Shown: positions 46,147 to 55,236 of the stretch, piece after piece | How positions within the stretch are numbered: position 1 is the stretch's first letter | Layout of the letters: every line of letters starts with the position of its first letter | DNA from: Psychroflexus lacisalsi | GTDB taxonomy: Bacteria > Bacteroidota > Bacteroidia > Flavobacteriales > Flavobacteriaceae | Assembly: GCF_020164495.1 (NCBI RefSeq) | Contig: NZ_JAIQYZ010000002.1 | Coordinates: 248,001-312,000 of the forward strand | Direction: 5' to 3' | DNA: 64,000 nt | Made by a program: the position numbers and the translations under genes | The notes under the pieces: generated by a model | The model's input: only the letters and a program-made list of their open reading frames with translations | Databases searched by the model: none | What the model was told of the DNA's origin: nothing

Positions 46147-48078
46147 TTAGTTTGCATCCAGAGTTAGAAAATCTACTAAATTTAATGACTTTATCTCAAG
46201 ACCTTTCTGATATTGTAGAAGATAAATAGCATCGTTTTCATATCCTTTTGTAAATTCCTTTTTTCTGTAACTAAATTTATTCTCAGCGTACTCCGTAAAG
46301 CCTTTTATTTCTGTAGAAGCTTGAAGAGTTTTGGCATAAGACAACCTCAAAAGTAAATCCATCATAACGTCATAACCTCTTATCACGTACTTATTGGGAT
46401 AGACTCCATGTTTTTCAAGAAAGCTGTTATTATGCTTTTGGTCACCTGTAATGAGTTGTGTTTTGGAAATAGAAGGAAATGTGAACTTGAGGTCGCTCAG
46501 ATAATAATTTGAAATCTCATCATCGTAAAAGGCTCCTCTTTTAGAGGTGAATAATCTAATGTCAAAACCATCTCTTTGAAAAGATTTTAAAAACGAAACA
46601 GTAGATTCTGCAATTCCTATATTTTGTGCTTCTAAAATGAACCAATTGGTGCCAAGAGAATCTAAATGTGGACGCAAGTCAGATTTTTTTAAGTAACCAT
46701 TACTTCCCTCTTGACTAGCAATATTAATATCTGGAAAGGTGTAAGTGTATTTTCTTTGCACTGGTTTTGAAATACTATCTGAAAGAATAACTAAATTTTC
46801 ATCAGTATGAATCTTTTGCAAATAAGTAATAAGCACTTCTTGCATCTCCTCATCTTTGGGCAAAGTGTTGAAAAGATTTTCAAATTCAAAATTTGGGTTG
46901 ACAAGTGGTGAAATAACGGGCACACTATCTCGCTCAAGATAATTTGCAACAACTTTGAGACTTGGATCTAAAAGTGGTCCAACTACAGCTTGGTAATTTT
47001 TAAAATTTTCATTCAGCAGTTGATTCACATGATACGGATCATTTCTAGTATCGTATACATCTAGGTTCACAGTGATACCTTTAGCTTGAGCAGAATCAAT
47101 TGCCATCTGAATTCCTTCATAAAAGTCAAGAGAAATTCTAAGCAAGCCACTATTCTTGATTAAAGATTTCGTTGTAATTGTATCTATTTCTGTGCGTTCC
47201 AAATTTAGTGGGAGCATCACAGCAATTTTTTTTGTATCGAAATATTTAAGCTTGTCTTCCAAAGTAAAAGCTTCATATTTTGAATAATCTATTTCTTCTG
47301 CTTGTGGAATTTTCAAAACAAGTCCTTCACTTATTCCCTCAAATTTTAAGGAAGGATTCGATTGGATCAACTGTTGTTCTGTAACATCATAATTTTCAGA
47401 AATAGATTCAATTGAATTTTTAGAATCTATTTTGAGGAAAGCATAGTTTTGATTTTTCGGAATTCGGGAAGTTGATGTCGTATCAACTGGCCGCTTAATT
47501 TTTAAAAATTGACCGGGTTGTATCTCTTTTTCATTTATCCCTGAATTTAAATCCTCCAGTTCTTTAATTGTCAGCCCATATTTTTTTGAAATCCCGTATT
47601 TAGTTTCCTTTGGTAGCACCAGGTGCATCAAAGTACTAAACTCTGAGTTTTTTATACTTTGATTGATATCCAAGTCTTTATCCTTAAGCTCATAAGTTGG
47701 TATTCTTATAACATCATTGTAATCCAGTTCTCGTTCATTAAGAAAAGGATTGTACTTTCTAAGGTCTTTTACCTTGAGGTTATAAGATTTAGAAATACTG
47801 TAAAGAGTTTCTTTGGGACTTACTTCATAAGCTATAAGCTGAATTCTTGGATTCAGCTCAAAATTAGGTTGCGAGGGAACTACCAAAAGCTCACCAGATA
47901 CATCTCTGATATTTTTTACGTTGGGGTTTAATCTCTTTAAAGTAGTAATATCTACTTGAAATCTGGAAGCAACATCCTCCAAACTCTCATTTGTCCCTGC
48001 TTGGTAGCTTTTAAGGTCTTGAGCACTGAGACTAAAAACAAAGAGTAGTAAAACTGTACTTAAAAAAAACTTTTTCAT
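46147..48078 (-). CDS. LysM-repeat protein with periplasmic-binding-like domain
   Basis: This secreted protein has 643 aa from the chosen ATG. A signal peptide covers about 1-19 (FFLSTVLLLFVFSLSA). Four LysM-type repeats span about 25-265 (for example YQAGTNESLEDVASRF, YEVSPKETLYSISKSYNL, LPKETKYGISKKYGL). A C-terminal part of about 370 residues resembles type-I periplasmic binding proteins (VMLPLNLERTEID, GPLLDPSLKVVA). LysM points to peptidoglycan binding. It is coupled to guaA by TAATG. An ATG 9 nt upstream is the alternative start. The role is unknown. Confidence 0.82.
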   Translation of the reverse strand: MKKFFLSTVLLLFVFSLSAQDLKSYQAGTNESLEDVASRFQVDITTLKRLNPNVKNIRDVSGELLVVPSQPNFELNPRIQLIAYEVSPKETLYSISKSYNLKVKDLRKYNPFLNERELDYNDVIRIPTYELKDKDLDINQSIKNSEFSTLMHLVLPKETKYGISKKYGLTIKELEDLNSGINEKEIQPGQFLKIKRPVDTTSTSRIPKNQNYAFLKIDSKNSIESISENYDVTEQQLIQSNPSLKFEGISEGLVLKIPQAEEIDYSKYEAFTLEDKLKYFDTKKIAVMLPLNLERTEIDTITTKSLIKNSGLLRISLDFYEGIQMAIDSAQAKGITVNLDVYDTRNDPYHVNQLLNENFKNYQAVVGPLLDPSLKVVANYLERDSVPVISPLVNPNFEFENLFNTLPKDEEMQEVLITYLQKIHTDENLVILSDSISKPVQRKYTYTFPDINIASQEGSNGYLKKSDLRPHLDSLGTNWFILEAQNIGIAESTVSFLKSFQRDGFDIRLFTSKRGAFYDDEISNYYLSDLKFTFPSISKTQLITGDQKHNNSFLEKHGVYPNKYVIRGYDVMMDLLLRLSYAKTLQASTEIKGFTEYAENKFSYRKKEFTKGYENDAIYLLQYQKGLEIKSLNLVDFLTLDAN

Positions 48079-49607
48079 TATTCCCATTCTATTGTTGCTG
48101 GTGGCTTAGAGCTGATATCATATACTACTCTATTAACGCCTTTAACTCGATTTATTATTTGATTAGAGACTTTTTGTAAAAACTTATGTGGCAAGTCCAC
48201 CCAATCTGCCGTCATACCATCCGTAGATTCTACAGCTCTTAAAGCTACAACTTTTTCATAAGTTCGCTCATCTCCCATGACACCGACGGAATCTACAGGA
48301 AGAAGTATAGCTCCAGCCTGCCATACTTTATCATATAGGTGCCATTCTCTCAAGGCATCTATGAATATCGCATCTACTTCTTGTAAAACCCTCACTTTTT
48401 CTAAAGTAATATCACCAAGGATTCTAATGGCTAAGCCTGGACCTGGAAATGGATGTCTACCAAGAAGTTTTTGATCAATCCCCATCTCAGCGCCTACTCG
48501 CCTCACCTCATCTTTGAAAAGCATCCTTAAAGGCTCTACAACTTTTAGTTTCATGAAATCTGGTAAGCCACCAACATTGTGGTGAGATTTTATGGTAGCA
48601 GAAGGACCGTTAACAGAGATGGATTCAATAACATCTGGATAAATGGTACCTTGAGCTAGGAAGGTGGCATCTTCTACCAAAGAAGACTCATCATCAAACA
48701 CTTCAATAAAAGAGTTACCGATTACTTTACGTTTTTTCTCAGGGTCCGAAATACCTTTTAAAGCATCCATAAACCGATCTGTAGCATCAACACCTTTCAC
48801 GTTGAGCCCCATATCTTTGTATTGATCCAGAACAGAATCAAATTCATTTTTCCTCAACAAACCGTTGTTGACGAAAATACAGTGAAGGTTTTTTCCAATA
48901 GCTTTATGAAGAAGAGTCGCTGCAACCGTGGAATCAACTCCGCCACTAAGACCTAAAATCACTTTATCTGTTCCAATTTTTTCCTTCAATTCTGAAACCG
49001 TCATATCTACAAAAGCTGACGGCGTCCAGGATTGAGGTACTTTTGCAATCTTAACAAGGAAATTTTCCAGCAATTGTGCACCGTCAGTTGAATGATAAAC
49101 TTCAGGATGGAACTGAATTCCATAGGTGTCTTCACCTTCAATTTTATAAGCCGCATTTAAAACATCAGCAGTGCTGGCAATTCTTGTAAAATGTTCTGGA
49201 AGATCTTTGATGCTGTCACTATGAGACATCCAGACCTGTGATTGTTCCAAAATATTTTCAAAGAACAGTTCACCGTCTTTTATAAATGAAAGATTTGCTC
49301 TACCAAATTCACGTGTGTTTGAGCTATCCACTTTCCCACCGTAATTGTGAGCCATAAACTGAGCTCCGAAACAAACTCCTAAAAGAGGAATTTTACCTTT
49401 AATCTTACTAAGATCTGGTTTTGGAGCTTCTGGATTTCTGCAGGAGAATGGACTTCCTGAGAGAATTGCTGCTTTGAAAACAGATAAATCTTCTGGTATT
49501 TTATTGAAGGGATGGATTTCACAGTAAATATTTAGTTCACGAACTCGTCTGGCGATGAGTTGCGTGTACTGTGATCCAAAATCGAGAATAAGAACATTTT
49601 TTTGCAT
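48078..49607 (-). CDS. guaA: GMP synthase (glutamine-hydrolysing)
   Basis: It converts XMP to GMP with glutamine and ATP. From the ATG it has 509 aa. The glutaminase domain has its nucleophile Cys79 in LGVCFGAQF and the His-Glu pair in [11 protein letters not shown]. The PP-loop [13 protein letters not shown] begins the ATP-pyrophosphatase domain, and the C-terminal dimerisation domain ends [11 protein letters not shown]. The frame is open for 27 more codons upstream, but the family N-terminus [17 protein letters not shown] and the promoter box just before it fix the ATG at 49607. Confidence 0.97.
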   Translation of the reverse strand: MQKNVLILDFGSQYTQLIARRVRELNIYCEIHPFNKIPEDLSVFKAAILSGSPFSCRNPEAPKPDLSKIKGKIPLLGVCFGAQFMAHNYGGKVDSSNTREFGRANLSFIKDGELFFENILEQSQVWMSHSDSIKDLPEHFTRIASTADVLNAAYKIEGEDTYGIQFHPEVYHSTDGAQLLENFLVKIAKVPQSWTPSAFVDMTVSELKEKIGTDKVILGLSGGVDSTVAATLLHKAIGKNLHCIFVNNGLLRKNEFDSVLDQYKDMGLNVKGVDATDRFMDALKGISDPEKKRKVIGNSFIEVFDDESSLVEDATFLAQGTIYPDVIESISVNGPSATIKSHHNVGGLPDFMKLKVVEPLRMLFKDEVRRVGAEMGIDQKLLGRHPFPGPGLAIRILGDITLEKVRVLQEVDAIFIDALREWHLYDKVWQAGAILLPVDSVGVMGDERTYEKVVALRAVESTDGMTADWVDLPHKFLQKVSNQIINRVKGVNRVVYDISSKPPATIEWE

Positions 49608-49610
49608 GAG

Positions 49611-49618
49611 CAAAAGTA
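49611..49618 (-). promoter_or_regulatory. Bacteroidetes -7 box abutting guaA
   Basis: The reverse strand reads TACTTTTG, followed by only CTC before the guaA ATG. Transcription would then start about at the initiation codon, suggesting a leaderless mRNA. Confidence 0.55.
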
Positions 49619-49676
49619 TAAATTTGCGATAAAACAGGCTTCTGTTTAGCCCCTCTTTTTTTATTTTTAAACAAAA

Positions 49677-50216
49677 ATGCTCGATCAAATTTTAAAAGAT
49701 TTAAAAAACGAAGTAAAGTTCGGTTACCTTAAAAAAAAACACGCTTTCCGCTACCCGAGTCTAGCAAGTATTGAAGATAACGTTCCTGTTCAAAGAACTG
49801 TTGTATTAAGAGACACAACAGCAGACTTTGATTTGATTATGTATACAGATGAGAGAAGCGATAAAATAAGTCATTTCGAAAACAATCCAAATTGCAGTCT
49901 TTTATTTTACAACCACAAAAAACTACTTCAAGTCAAAGTTGAGGGAAAAATAGAAATGATAAAATCTGGTGAAGAATACGATTACCACTGGAGCAGGGTT
50001 CAAGGCCACTCTCAAAAAGACTTTATCACCAAAAATCCACCTGGAACGCCAATTGATAATCCGGATCATGTAGACTACAACGAGGATGAGCACCACTTTT
50101 GCCTTCTGAAACTGGTGCCCGAACACATGGAATATCTTGAACTCAAAAGACCAAACCACATTAGAGCCCGATTTGACGGGTCTAACAATTGGAAAGGTCA
50201 ATTTCTCAATCCATAA
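49677..50216 (+). CDS. pyridoxamine 5'-phosphate oxidase family flavoprotein
   Basis: This is a split-barrel flavin-binding protein of 179 aa. The N-terminal [22 protein letters not shown], shown here as a landmark, and the [23 protein letters not shown] segment fit PNPOx-like FMN-binding proteins. A late [18 protein letters not shown] follows. These enzymes are often called general-stress or PNPOx-like proteins without a known substrate. It is divergent from guaA, and its ATG lies 69 nt from the guaA start. Confidence 0.82.
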   Translation: MLDQILKDLKNEVKFGYLKKKHAFRYPSLASIEDNVPVQRTVVLRDTTADFDLIMYTDERSDKISHFENNPNCSLLFYNHKKLLQVKVEGKIEMIKSGEEYDYHWSRVQGHSQKDFITKNPPGTPIDNPDHVDYNEDEHHFCLLKLVPEHMEYLELKRPNHIRARFDGSNNWKGQFLNP

Positions 50217-50217
50217 A

Positions 50218-50241
50218 AAAAGCGACCCGAGGGTCGCTTTT
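50218..50241 (+). terminator. intrinsic terminator after the PNPOx-like gene
   Basis: AAAGCGACCC and GGGTCGCTTT form a 10-bp stem with a GA loop, with A and T tracts on the two sides. It starts just after the stop codon and could also serve the convergent CHRD gene. Confidence 0.85.
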
Positions 50242-50267
50242 AAATTCCAACATTAAAATTAATAGTC

Positions 50268-52208
50268 TTATTCATTAGCACCTATGTCGCCTTGGGCTAC
50301 AATGGTTGCTAATTCTGCTGCGCTTAGGTGAACATTAACGTAACCGTTAACTTCTAAAACATCAGCATATCCGAATTCTGTATCATCATCTAAAGCTGCA
50401 ACGTTAGACATACTCATACCTGTTGTTCCATTTACAGGAGTAAAGGTATAAATAATGCCACCACCTTCAGATGCTGAATTAGCGTGAATGTGTGCTGGGT
50501 GCTCGCCACCATCTGGAGTTCCTACCAGACTAATTGTGGCTAAAGCTTCACCATTCAAACGTTCTTCAAAAAGAACAGTTCCATTAATTCCTGTAACATC
50601 CTTTTCTTCTAAAACATAACTTTTAAATTCACCAGTCAATTCGTTTTGACCAATATCACCCTGAGCTACAATAGTTCCTAAATCACCTGCACTTAAATGT
50701 ACATTTACATAGCCGTCAACATCTAAAACATCAGCATAACTAAATTCTGTATCATCATCTAAAGCAGCTACATTGGATTGACTCATTCCTGTTGTTCCGT
50801 TTACTGGATTAAAAGTATAAAGTATACCTCCACCCTCTACTGCGGTGTTCATATGAATATGAGCTGGGTGCTCACCGCCATCAGGAGTTCCTTCCAGACT
50901 AATTGTAGCTAAAGCTTCACCGTTCAAACGTTCCTCGAAAAGGACAGAACCACTTATACCTGCTACTGCTCTTTCTTCAAGTTCATAGCTTTTAGATTCA
51001 CCAGTCAATTCATTTTGACCGATATCTCCTTGAGCCACAATAGTTCCTAAATCATCAGCACTTAAATGTATATTTACATAACCATCTACTTCTAAAACAT
51101 CAGCATACACAAAAGCAGTTCCATCATCCAAAGTTGCTACATTGGATTGACTCATTCCTGTAGTTCCATTTACTGGATTAAAACTATAAAGTATACTTCC
51201 ACCTTCTACTGCAGTATTCATATGAATGTGAGCTGGATGCTGACCTCCGTCTGGAGTTCCATCTAGACTTATTGTAGCAAGTGCTTCACCGCTCAATCGT
51301 TCTTCAAAAAGCACAGAACCACTTATTCCAGGTACTGCTCTTTCTTCAAGATCATAACTTTTAAACTCACCTGTCAATTCATTTTGACCGATATCACTCT
51401 GAGCTACAATGGTTCCTAAATCATCTGCACTTAAATGTACATTGACATAACCGTCTACCTCTAATATGTCAGCATAAACAAACTCAGAACCACCATCCAA
51501 AGTTGCTACATTGGATTGACTCATTCCTGTTGTTCCATTAACTGGATTAAAAGTATAGAGTATAGCTCCACCTTCAACAGCTGAATTCATATGAATATGG
51601 GCTGGATGCATTCCTCCGTCTGGCGTTCCATCTAGACTTATTGTAGCAAGTGCTTCACCGCTCAATCGTTCTTCAAAAAGGACAGAACCACTTATTCCAG
51701 GTACTGCTCTTTCTTCAAGATCATAACTTTTGGATTCACCAGTCAATTCATTTTGACCAATATCACCCTGTGCTACAATTGTACCTAAATCATTAGCACT
51801 TAAATGTACGTTGATATAAGCATCAAGTTCAGAAATATCTTCATAACTTAAAGGCGTACCATCATCCAACGATGTAAATGTTGTTATACTCAAACCAGTT
51901 TCTCCGTCAACAGGCTCCAGGGATACAATTATGCTTCCACCCTCTACAGCAGAATTCATGTGAATATGAGCTGGGTGCATATTTCCAGCCGAAGTACCTT
52001 CAACTTCAAGAATAAGTTGGACAGAGCCATCAGCTTGCTCATTGAAAACTGCATCACCACGGACACCAGATTCTGATCTTTCATCCAGATCATATCTAAT
52101 GTTATCTAAGACAGGATCTGTAACAGGGTTTAAACTATCATCATTGTCACATGACACTACTAGTAAACCTAGAATGAATAATAGTGTAAAATTTTTAATT
52201 CTTTTCAT
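50268..52208 (-). CDS. lipoprotein with five tandem CHRD domains
   Basis: This secreted lipoprotein has 646 aa with a signal ending in the lipobox LVVSC (cysteine about residue 20). Five CHRD-like domains follow, each about 123 aa. Each carries HPAHIHMNSA or a close variant, a beta-strand segment such as GTTGMSQSNVA, and NVHLSADDLGTIVAQ. The first is the most divergent. CHRD domains are found in chordin and in bacterial secreted proteins of unknown role. The HxHxH-like HPAHIH is seen in every copy and might bind metal. Confidence 0.88.
   Translation of the reverse strand: MKRIKNFTLLFILGLLVVSCDNDDSLNPVTDPVLDNIRYDLDERSESGVRGDAVFNEQADGSVQLILEVEGTSAGNMHPAHIHMNSAVEGGSIIVSLEPVDGETGLSITTFTSLDDGTPLSYEDISELDAYINVHLSANDLGTIVAQGDIGQNELTGESKSYDLEERAVPGISGSVLFEERLSGEALATISLDGTPDGGMHPAHIHMNSAVEGGAILYTFNPVNGTTGMSQSNVATLDGGSEFVYADILEVDGYVNVHLSADDLGTIVAQSDIGQNELTGEFKSYDLEERAVPGISGSVLFEERLSGEALATISLDGTPDGGQHPAHIHMNTAVEGGSILYSFNPVNGTTGMSQSNVATLDDGTAFVYADVLEVDGYVNIHLSADDLGTIVAQGDIGQNELTGESKSYELEERAVAGISGSVLFEERLNGEALATISLEGTPDGGEHPAHIHMNTAVEGGGILYTFNPVNGTTGMSQSNVAALDDDTEFSYADVLDVDGYVNVHLSAGDLGTIVAQGDIGQNELTGEFKSYVLEEKDVTGINGTVLFEERLNGEALATISLVGTPDGGEHPAHIHANSASEGGGIIYTFTPVNGTTGMSMSNVAALDDDTEFGYADVLEVNGYVNVHLSAAELATIVAQGDIGANE
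50290..52130. repeat. five tandem ~369-bp repeats encoding CHRD domains
   Basis: A fixed landmark in each repeat (GCTGGGT or GCTGGAT) starts at 50494, 50863, 51232, 51601 and 51970, giving four identical intervals of 369 bp (123 codons). The middle copies are nearly identical in protein, so the array probably grew by recent duplication or is kept alike by recombination. The outer limits given are approximate. Confidence 0.9.
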
Positions 52209-52318
52209 AAGTATGTATTTATTTGTTTAACATAGATACGGAAAGAAGAAAGCTACGGTTTGAAAATTTATGTTATAAAAGTTTATTATTAACATTTATT
52301 AACTAAAGTAGCTATGCT

Positions 52319-52951
52319 TTAAGGTATATTTAAGTATTTATGCGTTTGAAGAGAAATACGCCATTTAGGATATTTCATCACATATTCAACAATTTGAGGC
52401 GTCATTTTTTCTCTAACACTCCACTCAGGCTGTAAGAATAATTCACAATCTTCTGAAACCTGTGCTGCTTGTTCTTCAGCGAATTTAAAATCACTTTTAT
52501 TGTAGATAATTACTTTGAGTTCGTCCACTCGTGGATAAATCCCAGGTTTTGGCAGTTTTATTTTTTTTGGTGATAAACAAATCCAATCCCAAACGCCAGT
52601 CATATCATAAGCTCCGGAGGTTTCTATATGAATGTTCAATCCATTAGCTTTTAAACCTTCCGTAAGTAGAGACATGTCCCAGGTCAAGGGCTCACCACCT
52701 GTAATAACAATCGTATTGCTATATTTTTTAGCATTTTCTATGATAGAACCAATTTGGGTAGGTGGATGTTTTTCTGGATCCCAGCTTTCTTTTACATCGC
52801 ACCAGTGGCAACCTACATCACATCCTCCAATCCTAATAAAATAGGCTGCTGTTCCTGTATGATATCCCTCGCCCTGTATAGTGTAAAATTCTTCCATAAG
52901 GGGAAGCATTACACCTTTATGTACAAGTTTTTCTATATTTTCATTTTGCAT
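52319..52951 (-). CDS. queE: 7-carboxy-7-deazaguanine synthase QueE
   Basis: This radical SAM enzyme makes the 7-deazaguanine core used for queuosine in tRNA. It has 210 aa. YTIQGEGYHTGTAAYFIR precedes the cluster motif CDVGCHWCDVKESW. The C-x3-C-x2-C spacing is the usual radical SAM spacing, seen here as CDVGCHWC. VITGGEPLTWD is the SAM-binding GGEP motif and HIETSGAYD follows. The other queuosine genes are not in the window. Confidence 0.93.
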   Translation of the reverse strand: MQNENIEKLVHKGVMLPLMEEFYTIQGEGYHTGTAAYFIRIGGCDVGCHWCDVKESWDPEKHPPTQIGSIIENAKKYSNTIVITGGEPLTWDMSLLTEGLKANGLNIHIETSGAYDMTGVWDWICLSPKKIKLPKPGIYPRVDELKVIIYNKSDFKFAEEQAAQVSEDCELFLQPEWSVREKMTPQIVEYVMKYPKWRISLQTHKYLNIP

Positions 52952-52955
52952 ATTG

Positions 52956-52963
52956 CAAAGATA
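52956..52963 (-). promoter_or_regulatory. Bacteroidetes -7 box abutting queE
   Basis: The reverse strand reads TATCTTTG followed by CAAT and then the queE ATG. The spacing leaves almost no 5' leader, as at guaA. Confidence 0.5.
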
Positions 52964-53010
52964 CTGAAAGCATAATTTGATTTAAAACATAATTCTAAAC
53001 TTATATAGCA

Positions 53011-53024
53011 GAAAGCATGCTTTC
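53011..53024. repeat. 14-bp perfect palindrome GAAAGCATGCTTTC
   Basis: The perfect palindrome lies between the divergent queE and lipoprotein promoters, just upstream of the -7 box at 53042. It could be an operator for a dimeric regulator. No regulator gene lies next to it. Confidence 0.4.
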
Positions 53025-53041
53025 ATGTTAGCGACTTTATT

Positions 53042-53049
53042 TATTTTTG
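53042..53049 (+). promoter_or_regulatory. Bacteroidetes -7 box for the lipoprotein gene
   Basis: TATTTTTG matches TAnnTTTG, with TTT 18 nt upstream. It covers the TTG at 53047, so the ATG at 53062 is the likely start. Confidence 0.5.
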
Positions 53050-53061
53050 AAAAAAATTATC

Positions 53062-53625
53062 ATGAAGCTTATACCTGTTACTTCCATTTTCTTGTTGATC
53101 CTCTCAACAAGCTGTAATACTTCAGATTCTGAAACGATCATTGCAAAAAATAAGCTGGGCCTTCTATCTCCTTCAACCAAAGTAAACGAGGTCAGTACGA
53201 TTTTGGTTAACGATTCTATTGCTGAATTTGATTTGGAATCAAAATTCAATAAAGTCAGTGAAATAGAAGTATTTAATAAAGAGGGAAACATATCCTTAGT
53301 GATTGAACCAAATTATCAAAACGACTCTTTAGTTACGATTAATGAAGTTCAAATTCTAGATCCGAAATACAGAACCAAAAAAGGCTTAAGTATTGATAGT
53401 AATTTCAAAACGATCTACGAAAATTATAAAATTGATAATATCCAAAATAGTATCAATAGTGTCATATTAAGTATAAATGAAATAGGCGCTTACATTGTAA
53501 TTGATAAAAAACATTTGCCGAGCAAGCTAAAGTTTGACTCAGAAATTAAAATTGAGGCTAATCAAATTCCAGACGAGGCTCCTTTTAAATATTTCTGGAT
53601 AAGGTTTGAAGAGCCAAACTTGTAG
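53062..53625 (+). CDS. lipoprotein of unknown function
   Basis: This 187-aa protein starts with the lipoprotein signal MKLIPVTSIFLLILSTSC, with the lipobox cysteine at residue 18. The mature part is rich in Asn, Ile and Glu with alternating beta-like strands and no motif I recognise. The start at the ATG is supported by the promoter box overlapping the longer TTG-started frame. It precedes the hydrolase gene by about 38 nt. Confidence 0.72.
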   Translation: MKLIPVTSIFLLILSTSCNTSDSETIIAKNKLGLLSPSTKVNEVSTILVNDSIAEFDLESKFNKVSEIEVFNKEGNISLVIEPNYQNDSLVTINEVQILDPKYRTKKGLSIDSNFKTIYENYKIDNIQNSINSVILSINEIGAYIVIDKKHLPSKLKFDSEIKIEANQIPDEAPFKYFWIRFEEPNL

Positions 53626-53663
53626 TGCCTTTTATTCCTATTATCCTGTAATTTCTTTTTAAT

Positions 53664-54512
53664 ATGAAAGCTTCAAAAAAAATCGTTAATAAGTACTTAC
53701 CGAAAATTATAGGCTTGAGGTTGAATTCACTTTTCAGGATAAATCCTGAAAAAGCTGTTTTAAAGGCTTATAAATTATTCTCTTCTCCAAGAAAAGGAAA
53801 AGTGAAGCCTGAGCAAGAGACTTTTCTGAACAAAGCTAAAACAACATCTATTGAATTAGAATCCAATAAAGTTCAGATTTATCACTGGAAAGGGGAAGGT
53901 AAAACAGTGGTTTTAATTCACGGCTGGGACAGTAATTCTTATAGGTGGAAGGACTTGATCCAGCGCTTGCAAAAAGAAAGTTACAACATCATTGCCTTCG
54001 ATGGTCCTGCTCATGGATATTCTGATGGAAAAGTTTTAAGTGTTCCAATGTATTCCAGATGTCTTGACCGCCTATTGAAGTTATATCGACCAGAGTTTAT
54101 TATAGGCCATAGCGTTGGAGCCATGACGATAGTTTACAACCAATATCTAAAGCAAAGTCCTTTTCTGGAAAAGATGGTTTTACTGGGAGCCCCCTCAGAA
54201 ATGACAGAAATAATGAGTGATTACAAGCGAATACTTCGATTGAATGACAAATTCATGCTTGCACTAGATGATTTTTTTAAAAAGAAATTTGATTATCACT
54301 TTGATGAGTTTTCAATCGCTGACTTTTCGAAGAACATTGAAAAGGAAGCCTTGATCATTCATGATGAATATGACAAGGTTGCTCCAGTTTCAGCAGCTAA
54401 GGCGATACATGAAAACCTAAAACATTCTGTACTTAAAATAACAGAAGGCGCTGGTCATTCTCTAAATAAAGTGAGTATTCATGAAGAAATTTTAAAGTTC
54501 TTAAAGCAATAG
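53664..54512 (+). CDS. alpha/beta-fold hydrolase
   Basis: This is a soluble hydrolase of 282 aa. The oxyanion motif is LIHGWDSNSYRW (about residues 84-95), FDGPAHGYSDG follows, and the nucleophile elbow is GHSVGAM (serine near 148). The acid is likely Asp in IIHDEYDKVAP, and the His is in EGAGHSLNKVS. The catalytic triad looks complete. It is the first gene of a plus-strand run, 2 nt before the rluF-like gene. The substrate is unknown. Confidence 0.85.
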   Translation: MKASKKIVNKYLPKIIGLRLNSLFRINPEKAVLKAYKLFSSPRKGKVKPEQETFLNKAKTTSIELESNKVQIYHWKGEGKTVVLIHGWDSNSYRWKDLIQRLQKESYNIIAFDGPAHGYSDGKVLSVPMYSRCLDRLLKLYRPEFIIGHSVGAMTIVYNQYLKQSPFLEKMVLLGAPSEMTEIMSDYKRILRLNDKFMLALDDFFKKKFDYHFDEFSIADFSKNIEKEALIIHDEYDKVAPVSAAKAIHENLKHSVLKITEGAGHSLNKVSIHEEILKFLKQ

Positions 54513-54514
54513 AA

Positions 54515-55225
54515 ATGAGTGAAAACGGGATTCGCATAAATAAGTACTTAAGTCAGGCTGGATTTTGCTCCAGAAGAGAAGCCGATAAACTTCTTGAACA
54601 AGGCAGAGTCACCATCAATGGAAACTATATTGAAATGGGTACTAAGGTAAGTCCTGGCGATCAGGTCTTTGTTGATGGGAATCTGGTGAAATTTGAAACT
54701 GAAGAAAAAGTTTATTTGGCAGTCAATAAGCCAAAGGGCGTTGTTTGTACTACAAACTCTAAGGTTGAAAAGAACAATATTGTCGATTTTGTCAATTATC
54801 CAACTCGACTTTTTCCAATAGGACGTTTAGATAAAATGAGTGAAGGCCTTATACTTATGACAAACGATGGTGAAATTGTCAACCAAATCCTCAGAGCCCG
54901 ACATTACCACGACAAAGAATATCTAGTAACTGTAGATAAGCAGATTACAGATGAGTTTATTACCAAAATGAGAAATGGAGTTCCAATCCTGGACACGATT
55001 TCCAGAAAGTGTGAGGTTGAAAAATTAGGTGACCGAAGCTTCAAAATAATTTTGACACAAGGCCTAAACCGCCAAATACGCAGAATGTGTGAAGCTTTAG
55101 ATTATAGAGTAAGAACATTGAAACGCACTAGAATAAAAAATATTAATTTAGACGTGGATAAAGGGAAGTACAGACATCTTACAATAGACGAAGTGAAAGA
55201 TCTTTATAAAAATAACAACTCATAA
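54515..55225 (+). CDS. RNA pseudouridine synthase (RluF/RsuA family)
   Basis: It isomerises uridine in structured RNA. It has 236 aa. The N-terminal S4 RNA-binding domain reads IRINKYLSQAGFCSRREADKLLE (shown in part) at about residues 5-60. The catalytic RsuA/RluB/RluF motif is FPIGRLDKMSEGLILMTNDG, with the catalytic Asp in GRLD near 108. A late LTQGLNRQIRRMCEAL is the family's conserved end. The length favours RluF, and the exact target uridine is inference. Confidence 0.88.
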   Translation: MSENGIRINKYLSQAGFCSRREADKLLEQGRVTINGNYIEMGTKVSPGDQVFVDGNLVKFETEEKVYLAVNKPKGVVCTTNSKVEKNNIVDFVNYPTRLFPIGRLDKMSEGLILMTNDGEIVNQILRARHYHDKEYLVTVDKQITDEFITKMRNGVPILDTISRKCEVEKLGDRSFKIILTQGLNRQIRRMCEALDYRVRTLKRTRIKNINLDVDKGKYRHLTIDEVKDLYKNNNS

Positions 55226-55236
55226 AATACATAGAT

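Noticed and set aside
50290..52130. Regularly spaced repeats as a CRISPR-like array
   Set aside because: The repeat is 369 bp and wholly coding (CHRD domains), with no short repeats and unique spacers.
52952..53061. preQ1 riboswitch upstream of queE
   Set aside because: The promoter box lies four bases from the ATG, leaving no room for a leader.
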